NCBI GenBank assembly: GCA_035515795.1
Contig: DATJAY010000002.1
Location: 186,001-250,000, forward strand
Origin: Candidatus Acidiferrales bacterium
GTDB taxonomy: Bacteria > Bacteroidota > Ignavibacteria > Kryptoniales > JAKASW01
Length of the DNA stretch: 64,000 bases
Direction of reading: 5' to 3'
Below the pieces are notes generated by a model. The model was not told the DNA's origin, ran no database searches, and saw only the letters and a list, made by a program, of their open reading frames with translations. A program made the position numbers and the translations under genes. Shown piece after piece: positions 37,158 to 44,943 of this stretch. The stretch's first letter is position 1, and each line of letters starts with the position of its first letter.

Positions 37158-39113
37158 ATGAATACTATCAAGGCAGTTCTATCAGCCGTGTTGCTTCTTG
37201 GCGGGGTCAGTCAGGTTTTCGGTCAGAGTGGGACAAATTGTTTCCTGCAGGATTATTACCCAAAAACTGCAGCTATACCACTCTATCGAGATACGACAAA
37301 GACTAATGTCTCCCCTAATGTTATCGTTACCATTGACGGTACCGACACGCTCGGCGAGATATCGAACTATGTTTTCGGAAATGCAGTAGCGACATGGGTG
37401 TCACAGGACGTAAACAATCCGACGCTGCTGGGTTATCTCCAATTGCTGTCGCCTACTCTCATCCGTTATCCGGGAGGAAGCTGGTCGGACGTTTTTTTCT
37501 GGAGCGGCAATCCTGGCGATCTGCCCGATTCTATTTACGATGCGAGCAATTATTATGGCACTGGTGCGGTTAAGCAAAGGCTCTCACCGGAGTTAGGCCC
37601 CAGTCTCCTTCCGACTCCTGAAAGCTACTATAATATGCGTGACCAGCTTTACACGCAGGGACTCATAACCATCAACTATGCTTACGCCCGCTACGGGCGA
37701 AGCAACGATCCCGTAGCGCAGGCCGCACATTATGCGGCTGATTGGGTGCGCTATGATGACGGTCGCACTGAATTTTGGGAGATCGGCAACGAAGATAACC
37801 GACCCTGGGAAGCCGGTTTCCTGATCGACACTTCGAAAAACAAAGACCATCAGCCCGCAGTAATTAGTGGTGACCTCTACGGGAAACATTTCAAAATATT
37901 TGTCGACTCGATGAAAGCGGCGGCGAACGGAATTGGAGCAACAATATATGTTGGAGGTCAAATAAACCAATACCATGATGCAAGCGACTGGATCGTCGCC
38001 GACCGGAATTGGAACCAACAGTTCTTCAACGAAGTCGGCGATACCGCAGATTTTTACGTGATACACGATTATTACGGCAACAATGCTACAAGCATAAAGG
38101 GTCAGGTAGATAACGGTGTGAGTGAAATTGACGCCGATATTGCCTCGGTTCGGCAGGACATTTCCAATTTCGGCGCTGCTCCGATGCCGATCGCATTGAC
38201 TGAATGGAACTGTTCCTCTGCAAACAACAGCGGGTCCGCTACGGCAGAAACATCAATTGCAAACGGGATGCAAGCTGTGGCGCTCTTTTGTGAGATGATA
38301 AAGAACAACATGGGGATGTCTGCAAGGTGGCTCATTGCAAACTGGAACACTGACGGAATGTTTTATAATGGGAACGATGGCAGCATTCCGCAATGGAATC
38401 CGCGGCCTGATTTCTATTACATATATTATCTGAACCAAGTCATCGGAGACCATGTCGTAAGCGCGACTGTGCCGGGAGGCAAAGGTATCTATGCTTATGC
38501 CACGAGGTTCTCTTCGGGACACACTGGTGTCGTTGTAGTGAATGACGGTTCCACCAGTCAAACTGTGATGCTGAATCCAAAAAGCATCGGTGTAGGAGAC
38601 AGATTTTATGTCTATACCCTCACAGGAGTCGACAATAGCACATGGCCGCAGTCTGTGGTTGTGAATGGTCATGGCCCCAGCGCGACAAGATGGGGACCCC
38701 TTGACAGCCTTCAGCAGATTCCGGCTCTGGCATATCCTGTCGATGACACGATAGAGTTTGCTTCACCAGCGAATTCGGTGGAATATGTATTGGTCGACAG
38801 TGGCAGCCGCAATATTTCGTCGGTCCACGGCAAGGATTCGCAGACTCCCTACAAATTTGAGCTGGGTCAAAATTATCCGAACCCTTTCAATCCGACGACC
38901 GACATTAGCTACCAGCTTATGACGGTTAGTCACGTGACTTTAAAGATTTATGACGTGCTTGGAAGAGAGATAGCGACGTTGGTCGATGGAGAACAGCAGC
39001 CTGGTGAACATATTGTCCGCTTTGACGGCTCGAACTTATCAAGCGGCGTCTATTTTTACCGGATGAAGGCTGGCGATTTTGTCGAAACAAAGAAACTTAT
39101 GTTGATAAGATAG
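37158..39113 (+). CDS. Clan GH-A-like glycoside hydrolase with T9SS type A sorting domain
   Basis: This exported protein of 651 residues has a signal peptide ending QVFGQS and a (beta/alpha)8-type catalytic domain. Candidate catalytic residues are the acid/base Glu in FWEIGNEDNRPW (about 209-214) and the nucleophile Glu in PIALTEWNCSS (about 347). IRYPGGSWSD near the N-terminus resembles GH51-like arabinofuranosidases (R-x-P-G-G). A beta-sandwich region follows. The last 85 residues are a sorting domain with NYPNPFNPTTDISY, VLGREIATLV and SGVYFYRMKAGDF. The enzyme would act at the surface. The exact family (GH51, GH39, GH44 or an unclassified one) needs a profile search. It lies in the same run as the TonB receptor. 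Confidence 0.8.
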   Translation: MNTIKAVLSAVLLLGGVSQVFGQSGTNCFLQDYYPKTAAIPLYRDTTKTNVSPNVIVTIDGTDTLGEISNYVFGNAVATWVSQDVNNPTLLGYLQLLSPTLIRYPGGSWSDVFFWSGNPGDLPDSIYDASNYYGTGAVKQRLSPELGPSLLPTPESYYNMRDQLYTQGLITINYAYARYGRSNDPVAQAAHYAADWVRYDDGRTEFWEIGNEDNRPWEAGFLIDTSKNKDHQPAVISGDLYGKHFKIFVDSMKAAANGIGATIYVGGQINQYHDASDWIVADRNWNQQFFNEVGDTADFYVIHDYYGNNATSIKGQVDNGVSEIDADIASVRQDISNFGAAPMPIALTEWNCSSANNSGSATAETSIANGMQAVALFCEMIKNNMGMSARWLIANWNTDGMFYNGNDGSIPQWNPRPDFYYIYYLNQVIGDHVVSATVPGGKGIYAYATRFSSGHTGVVVVNDGSTSQTVMLNPKSIGVGDRFYVYTLTGVDNSTWPQSVVVNGHGPSATRWGPLDSLQQIPALAYPVDDTIEFASPANSVEYVLVDSGSRNISSVHGKDSQTPYKFELGQNYPNPFNPTTDISYQLMTVSHVTLKIYDVLGREIATLVDGEQQPGEHIVRFDGSNLSSGVYFYRMKAGDFVETKKLMLIR

Positions 39114-39285
39114 GACGAGCATAACTTTGTTTAAAGGAGGTGGTAGGCGAACGAAGAAGTGAGTCGGAAAAAGTCTTTGTAAGATAGTGCAAGGTATTCA
39201 ACGTGAAAAGAGTCGGTTACTCATCATTCACGATGGATGCCGTGCAATGAGAAAATCTGAACTAAAAACATGAAGGAGAAGAAAA

Positions 39286-40422
39286 ATGAACGGCCTGAAA
39301 ATATTTTCCTGCATAGCGTTAATTTTCCTTATAAGCTCAGTGACCATGGCCCAAACCGGCACGCGTGTCATTGAGTCTTTCGATTATCAACTGGGATCCG
39401 TTCTGGATACTTTGGGCACTGCCGGCAACGGTTGGGCCGGCAGCTGGTACATCTCGGATTCGTCGACGAATCACAACAGTAAAATGCTCGCGGTGGCCGA
39501 TACCGGAATAGCAGATTATGAAAGTGCGCTGGCCTATCCTATCAACCGTGCTGGTCACGCGGTGTGCGGGTCAATTCCCAGCGGCTGGACCTATATACGA
39601 TATGCCCGGTATTTGAGCCATCCAGTGACCAACGAGGCGAAGGCTACCTACTGGTTGAGTTTCGTCAATGACCTGGAATACGGCTCGCCGAATTGCTGGA
39701 ACGTCTGCTCATTCTGGGACAGCACGTATGAAGAATTCGGAGCTCCACATGGCTGGGGTAACGACACTGCGATGATAAATAATGTTTCCGGCACAGGAGT
39801 CCCTGGACTTTTGTGTCAGGGCACAGGACCACACTGGTGGGTATTGAGACTGGACTTGGACGGAGATACCTCTGCCGTACTTCATATGTGGCATGATCTG
39901 GATCCCAGTGGAGGAAAACCCGACACAGCGTCTGCGGACGCGCGGGGAACCTACAGCTTTTGGAAACATGGAACCGTGTTATACGATTCCGTACTCCACC
40001 ACGGCTTCAACGCCGTTCACCTCGAGTTCAGCAATTCGAATGTCGGGACGCAGGCGATGTTTGCCGAAGTTCGCCTCGACACGTCTTGGGCTGGCGTCTC
40101 CGACAATGACGGAGGAAAGCTAACGACAGGTGTGAATCTTCCGCCCAATACGCACCCGACTCAATTCGTCTTGTCTCAAAACTATCCGAACCCGTTCAAT
40201 CCGACAACTCGGATAGAGTACACCGTTCCACAGAATAGTCTCGTTACTCTGAAAGTATACAACATCCTCGGACAGGAAGTAGCGACATTGTTCTCCGGCT
40301 TGAAGGCACCTGGTACGTACTCTGCAATATTTGATGGCAGCAGATTCGCCAGCGGCGTTTACTCCTATAGGTTACAGGCTGGAAGCAATCAGATTACTAA
40401 GAAATTGGTCCTCTTGAAGTAA
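39286..40422 (+). CDS. Secreted LamG/concanavalin-like protein with T9SS type A sorting domain
   Basis: I do not recognise a specific family. This protein of 378 residues has a signal peptide (IFLISSVTMAQ), a beta-rich body with ESFDYQLGSVLDTLG and RYARYLSHPVTNEAKATYW, a pattern seen in concanavalin/LamG-like jelly-roll proteins, and no obvious catalytic motif. The C-terminal 85 residues are a clear sorting domain, with QNYPNPFNPTTRIEY, NILGQEVATLF and SGVYSYRLQAG. AAGGAG precedes the ATG. It lies between the GH-A enzyme and the fucosidase, so a carbohydrate-binding role is likely. A strong inverted repeat begins 8 nt after its stop and may end the transcript. Confidence 0.75.
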   Translation: MNGLKIFSCIALIFLISSVTMAQTGTRVIESFDYQLGSVLDTLGTAGNGWAGSWYISDSSTNHNSKMLAVADTGIADYESALAYPINRAGHAVCGSIPSGWTYIRYARYLSHPVTNEAKATYWLSFVNDLEYGSPNCWNVCSFWDSTYEEFGAPHGWGNDTAMINNVSGTGVPGLLCQGTGPHWWVLRLDLDGDTSAVLHMWHDLDPSGGKPDTASADARGTYSFWKHGTVLYDSVLHHGFNAVHLEFSNSNVGTQAMFAEVRLDTSWAGVSDNDGGKLTTGVNLPPNTHPTQFVLSQNYPNPFNPTTRIEYTVPQNSLVTLKVYNILGQEVATLFSGLKAPGTYSAIFDGSRFASGVYSYRLQAGSNQITKKLVLLK

Positions 40423-40429
40423 ATCGTCT

Positions 40430-40492
40430 AAAATTTTTTGGTTGGACATATCCTGCAGCCGCCGTGGCCGCAGGAGTGTCCCAAAAAATTTT
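40430..40492. terminator. Long imperfect inverted repeat, likely bidirectional terminator
   Basis: The left arm reads AAAATTTTTTGG, then GGACA, then TCCTGC. The right arm reads GCAGGA, TGTCC, then CCAAAAAATTTT. Stems of 12, about 4-5 and 6 bp are separated by small bulges, with a 13-nt GC-rich loop. A-rich and T-rich ends on both sides fit an intrinsic terminator on either strand. It starts 8 nt after the stop of the LamG-like gene. Confidence 0.75.
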
Positions 40493-40752
40493 GTGATTTC
40501 ATTGTTAGCGGTAACACTTTTGCGGAATTTGAATGACGTTGATGCTCGTCGCGAAAATGTAAAATGCGACAGGGCCGGGAAGGTCTGGATTTTGGGCCTG
40601 CACTCAACCTGAACAATTGTACGATTCCAGGTTCCGGGGCAGCTCGCTCGCATCAGAGATCTGCTTTTCTGTTAGCCGGAGCGAACGTCAAACAAGCAAA
40701 ATGTCTCTAATGAAATAGTGCAATCCGGCTACTTCTTCTGATAAAACGCACA

Positions 40753-40782
40753 ACGCCTGCAGAGCGTGAAGGCTGCAGGCGT
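40753..40782. repeat. Perfect 10-bp inverted repeat before the fucosidase
   Basis: ACGCCTGCAG at 40753-40762 pairs perfectly with CTGCAGGCGT at 40773-40782 across a 10-nt loop. The following bases ATTCTTTA are only weakly T-rich, so it may be a terminator, a leader hairpin or a regulator site for the fucosidase that starts 60 bases on. Confidence 0.6.
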
Positions 40783-40841
40783 ATTCTTTATCGGTATTCG
40801 CTCGTCTTATGTAATCAACGGAAATGAAAAGGACCTTGTCT

Positions 40842-42275
40842 ATGAATCGTGCTCAATTCACGAAATTATTTTTTTTGACGATGATAATTCTGTTCCAATC
40901 GTTGGAATCAATGCATGCTCAAACAACTGAAGATCTCCAGCGTGCATTCACCGAGCTTCGCTTCGGTATGTTTATACATTTCGGCATTATGACATTTACC
41001 GGTGCGAAATGGGCTGCACCGGACCAAGATGTGACGAAGTTCAACCCGGCAGATCTCGACTGTAACCAATGGGCAGAGGCGGCAGTCGCCGCAAAAATGA
41101 AATTCGGAATTCTTACGACGAAACACCATGATGGTTTTTGTTTGTGGAACAGTAAATACACGTCAAACAGTGTTGCAAATAGTCCATGGAAAAATGGCGG
41201 CGGCGATGTTGTCCGAGAGTTCGTGAATGCCTTCAGGGCGCATGGGCTGTTCCCTTGCCTTTATTATTCCATCTGGGATAATACGAGGGGAGTAGGGAAT
41301 GGACCAATCACTGCGCGGGATATGGAGTTTATAAAAGGGCAGATTGCCGAGCTTTTGACTAATTATGGGCCCATCAAGATGCTCTTCATCGACGGATGGT
41401 CGTGGAAGATGGGACATGTAGCGGTGCCTTATGACGAAATACGCGCGCTGGTGAAAAGACTTCAACCGGGCTGTTTGCTTCTGGACAACACACACCTTCA
41501 ATGTCTGTACGAAAACGATATGGTACATTATGAAGCCGGACAGACGCTTCCGAACGACAACGTTCTTCCCGCATTGCAGAGTGCCTTGATAAACAAAAAC
41601 AGCGGCGACGACTGGTTCTGGGACGCGAGAGTTCCGACTGCGCCCTTGATGGACGTGAACGAAATTGTCGATGAATTCAAATTTCTTGAACCCAGATGGT
41701 GCACATTTGTATTGAATTGTCCTCCCAACGAAAACGGGAAATTAGATTCGAGCATCGTGGTGCGTCTGGAGGAAGTTGGAAAGGCATGGAATCCGGATAC
41801 AACCCGACCTGCATTACCTAAACAAGAACCATTCATGGAATATCCCGTGATCCCCGTGTCGGCCGCTGCAACAAGCGGCAACGCGAGTTATGCTATCGAT
41901 GGAATAAATGACAGATACTATTACTCGGTTTGGAAGTCCGATTCTTCCTTGCCCCAATCGATCACCATCGACCTTGGAAAGGAATTCAATGACATCGCAA
42001 TGCTGGAATATGTGCCACAATACAAGACTGTGGCAACTCCGATCACATCGGGTAGCATAGAGTCTTACGAAATCTACAAAAGCAACGACAATCTCAGTTT
42101 CACAAAGATTGCCAACGGCAAATGGGCCGGTGACGTAAGGATGAAAGTTGTGACATTCCAGCCGACCGGTGCGCGCTATATACGTCTTATTGCCTTAACA
42201 TCTGTTGATGGTTATGCCGCCATCACCGAAATTGCAATCGGACGAGATGGCAGCATAAACGAAATAAAACATTAA
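40842..42275 (+). CDS. GH29 alpha-L-fucosidase with F5/8-type C-terminal domain
   Basis: This enzyme hydrolyses terminal alpha-L-fucose from glycans. The secreted 477-residue protein has a signal peptide (to about residue 27), the GH29 N-terminal FGMFIHFGIMTF, the conserved ILTTKHHDGFCLW, and the nucleophile Asp in MLFIDGWSWKMG near residue 183. The region from about 340 is a discoidin-like F5/8 type C domain (NASYAIDGINDRYYYSVW, ITIDLGKEF) that can bind carbohydrate. ATG 40824 is possible, but ATG 40842 has AAAAGGA at 8 nt and is preferred. No sorting domain is seen, so it may stay periplasmic or be exported another way. It lies 18 bases from the GH31 gene. Confidence 0.93.
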   Translation: MNRAQFTKLFFLTMIILFQSLESMHAQTTEDLQRAFTELRFGMFIHFGIMTFTGAKWAAPDQDVTKFNPADLDCNQWAEAAVAAKMKFGILTTKHHDGFCLWNSKYTSNSVANSPWKNGGGDVVREFVNAFRAHGLFPCLYYSIWDNTRGVGNGPITARDMEFIKGQIAELLTNYGPIKMLFIDGWSWKMGHVAVPYDEIRALVKRLQPGCLLLDNTHLQCLYENDMVHYEAGQTLPNDNVLPALQSALINKNSGDDWFWDARVPTAPLMDVNEIVDEFKFLEPRWCTFVLNCPPNENGKLDSSIVVRLEEVGKAWNPDTTRPALPKQEPFMEYPVIPVSAAATSGNASYAIDGINDRYYYSVWKSDSSLPQSITIDLGKEFNDIAMLEYVPQYKTVATPITSGSIESYEIYKSNDNLSFTKIANGKWAGDVRMKVVTFQPTGARYIRLIALTSVDGYAAITEIAIGRDGSINEIKH

Positions 42276-42293
42276 ACAGGAATCGGATAAGAA

Positions 42294-44903
42294 ATGAAAA
42301 AAATAATTTTATTGATGTGTGTGTCATTAGATCTGCTTTTCTCGGAGGCGAACTCGCAGGTTGGCTCATTCCAGCGGCAGTCGGACGGGGTATTGTTCAG
42401 ATTGCAGACAGGTATTCTGAAAGTGTACGTATGCCAAGATAATATTTTCCGCATCACGTATTGTGCAGACACTGCACTTCCTCCAAAAGTCATTCTCACG
42501 GTGAACAAAGTCTGGGGTGCGCCTTCATTCACAATGGATGAGGATGATACTTCCGTGATTATTACTACGAGCAAAATCAAGGCGGCCGTATCCAAGGCTT
42601 CCTCATTGCTGAGTTTCTATTCAATTGACGGCAGCCTAATACTGTCGGAGGACAGCAGACGGATCTCTCCAGACACGGTTTACGGCGTGAATACGGACAG
42701 CTGCTCCTCAACTTTCAATTCTCCTACTGACGAAGCGATCTATGGCCTTGGGCAACATCAGCAAGGAATCATGGACTACAAGGGGCACACACAATTGCTA
42801 GACCAGGCGAACAAAGAGATAGGAATGCCGATCATAGTTTCCAGTAAAGGATACGGGATTTTGTGGGACAATTACTCGAAGACGCTCTTTGATGGCACAG
42901 TTGCATCGGCAACCAAATATCGATTCAGTTCGCTGTGTGGTGAAATGGTGGACTATTATTTCATTTACGGACCCGAAATCGATTCGGTAATCTCAGCGTA
43001 TAGAACGGCAACTGGGACCGCACCGCTATTTCCAAAATGGGCTTACGGTCTTTTCCAGTCTAAGAATAGATATTCGTCAAGCTCCGACCTTATCGCCGTT
43101 AAAAACGAGTACAGAAACAACGGGATCCCGGTGGATTGCATTGTCCAGGATTGGTATTACTGGAATCCATATTCATGGGGATCTAACGTAATGAATCCTT
43201 CCAATTATCCTGATCCCGCGGCGACGGTAGATTCACTGCACAATGCCAATATACATACGATGATTTCTATATGGGCAACATTTACGGAAGGCAATTCAAA
43301 TTATACTCAGTTTTCGGGGATCAACGCTTTATATCCGAGCGATGGTACACGCCATTACTATGATCCTCATAACAGTACGGCCAGAACTATCTATTGGCAG
43401 CAGGTCAGGGATCAATTGTTTGAAAAGTACGGCTGGGATGCCTGGTGGGCGGATGCCGACGAACCGGATACATATCCGGACACTTACGACAGGGACTCAG
43501 CCAACACTGCATTAGGCAAAGGTGTGCTGTACCATAATACATACCCGCTCATGCATGCCACAAGCGTTTATGACGGTTGGAGACAGGATATTAAAGATAA
43601 ACGACTGTTTACTCTGAGCAGATGTGCATTTCCTGGAAGTCAGCGAAACGCTGCAGCTTCATGGTCGGGCGACATAAGCTGTACGTGGGGTGATTTTAAA
43701 CTACAGCTATCTGCGGGCTTAAATTTTTGTCTCAGCGGAATTCCATATTGGACAACTGATATCGGTGGATACGCAACCAATTGGGTGCAAACTAACTGGG
43801 GAACACCCGACAAACGTGAATTATTTACCCGCTGGTTTGAGTACGGAACCTTTTGTCCTATATACCGGATTCACGGGGTGGACGATAAGTCCCTCTTGTC
43901 AAGTTTTTGGGATGCCACAACAAGAAGGATCCTTCTGAATTATGACATGCTGCGGTACAGGTTGATGCCTTATATTTATTCACTTGCCTGGATGGTCACG
44001 AGCGAGAATTATACCGTCATGCGTCATCTGATAATGGATTACAGAGCAGATCCCAATGTCGCTTCCATCGACGATCAATTTATGTTCGGTCCATTCATGA
44101 TGATCAATCCCGTCTGTACGCAAGGCGTCACATCTAGAACTGTATATCTGCCGACGGGCAATTGGTATGATTTCTGGACGGGAGATATTGTAAGCGGGGG
44201 AGGAAGCATAGTTGCAGCTGCTCCGTTAGATACTATGCCGATTTTTGTAAAATCGGGCTCAATAATTCCTATGGGTCCCAATATTCAGTATGCAACTCAA
44301 TCCATTGACACTCTTGAAATAAGAGTTTATAGAGGAGCCGATGCAAAATTCATTTTATATGAAGATGAGGGTGATAATTACAACTATGAGCAAGGACAGT
44401 ACTCTCTCATCCCATTTTCATATAGTGAAGCCACCGGACAACTTGTCATCGGTACGAGACAGGGATCATATAGTGGCATGCCAGAGGATAGAATATTTGA
44501 TGTGGTATTTGTGAGCAGCAATCATGGTACTGGCATCGGTTATACATCCATTATCGATACGGTGGTGCACTATGATGGTACACAGACGATAACCGCCGTC
44601 AGCGATAGACAAAACGGCGTCCCCGTTGGTCTTGTTCTTGAACAAAACTATCCTAATCCCTTCAATCCAATGACGACAATCAAGTATCGATTACCGGTCA
44701 GCGGCCGAGTCACGTTGAAGGTTTACGATGTCCTCGGGAGGGAAGTAGAAACTTTGGTGGATGAACAAGAGAGTGCCGGGAATCATTCGGTTTTGTTTGA
44801 TGGTGGTAAGCTGACGAGCGGGACGTATTTTTATGAAATAAAGGCTGTTGGCAGCGACGGACAAAGACTTGCATCAGTAAAAAAGATGATGGTGTTGAAG
44901 TAG
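42294..44903 (+). CDS. GH31-family glycosidase (alpha-xylosidase/alpha-glucosidase type) with T9SS sorting domain
   Basis: This exported retaining alpha-glycosidase of 869 residues has a signal peptide (LDLLFSEANS), an N-terminal beta-domain with YGLGQHQQGIMDYKG, and the (beta/alpha)8 catalytic domain. The nucleophile Asp lies in the W-x-D motif of DAWWADADEPD near residue 383-392. The acid/base Asp is in SWSGDISCTWGDF. A C-terminal beta-sandwich (DTLEIRVYRGADAKFILYED) follows, then a sorting domain with QNYPNPFNPMTTIKY and VLGREVETLV. The WADADEP form resembles GH31 alpha-xylosidases from polysaccharide loci. With the adjacent fucosidase it could remove fucose and xylose side chains of xyloglucan-like polymers. 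The actual sugar is not proven. Confidence 0.9.
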   Translation: MKKIILLMCVSLDLLFSEANSQVGSFQRQSDGVLFRLQTGILKVYVCQDNIFRITYCADTALPPKVILTVNKVWGAPSFTMDEDDTSVIITTSKIKAAVSKASSLLSFYSIDGSLILSEDSRRISPDTVYGVNTDSCSSTFNSPTDEAIYGLGQHQQGIMDYKGHTQLLDQANKEIGMPIIVSSKGYGILWDNYSKTLFDGTVASATKYRFSSLCGEMVDYYFIYGPEIDSVISAYRTATGTAPLFPKWAYGLFQSKNRYSSSSDLIAVKNEYRNNGIPVDCIVQDWYYWNPYSWGSNVMNPSNYPDPAATVDSLHNANIHTMISIWATFTEGNSNYTQFSGINALYPSDGTRHYYDPHNSTARTIYWQQVRDQLFEKYGWDAWWADADEPDTYPDTYDRDSANTALGKGVLYHNTYPLMHATSVYDGWRQDIKDKRLFTLSRCAFPGSQRNAAASWSGDISCTWGDFKLQLSAGLNFCLSGIPYWTTDIGGYATNWVQTNWGTPDKRELFTRWFEYGTFCPIYRIHGVDDKSLLSSFWDATTRRILLNYDMLRYRLMPYIYSLAWMVTSENYTVMRHLIMDYRADPNVASIDDQFMFGPFMMINPVCTQGVTSRTVYLPTGNWYDFWTGDIVSGGGSIVAAAPLDTMPIFVKSGSIIPMGPNIQYATQSIDTLEIRVYRGADAKFILYEDEGDNYNYEQGQYSLIPFSYSEATGQLVIGTRQGSYSGMPEDRIFDVVFVSSNHGTGIGYTSIIDTVVHYDGTQTITAVSDRQNGVPVGLVLEQNYPNPFNPMTTIKYRLPVSGRVTLKVYDVLGREVETLVDEQESAGNHSVLFDGGKLTSGTYFYEIKAVGSDGQRLASVKKMMVLK

Positions 44904-44943
44904 GGTCTCGTTCGAAACTCGCGACAAAGTTTACCTGAAGATA

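Larger units (their letters stand above)
40423..40841. other. Structured intergenic region before the fucosidase
   Basis: This region of about 420 bases has no credible gene. It holds three inverted repeats. A long imperfect one lies at 40430-40492. An 8-bp pair TAGCCGGA/TCCGGCTA lies at 40673-40680 and 40724-40731. A perfect 10-bp stem lies at 40753-40782. The first probably ends the upstream transcription unit; the others may shape the 5' leader of the fucosidase operon. Antisense open frames here match the palindromes and are not real. Confidence 0.6.

Noticed and set aside
40372-40653. Antisense open frames near the LamG-like stop
   Set aside because: They pass through the long inverted repeat and overlap the end of the sorting domain gene; no family features.
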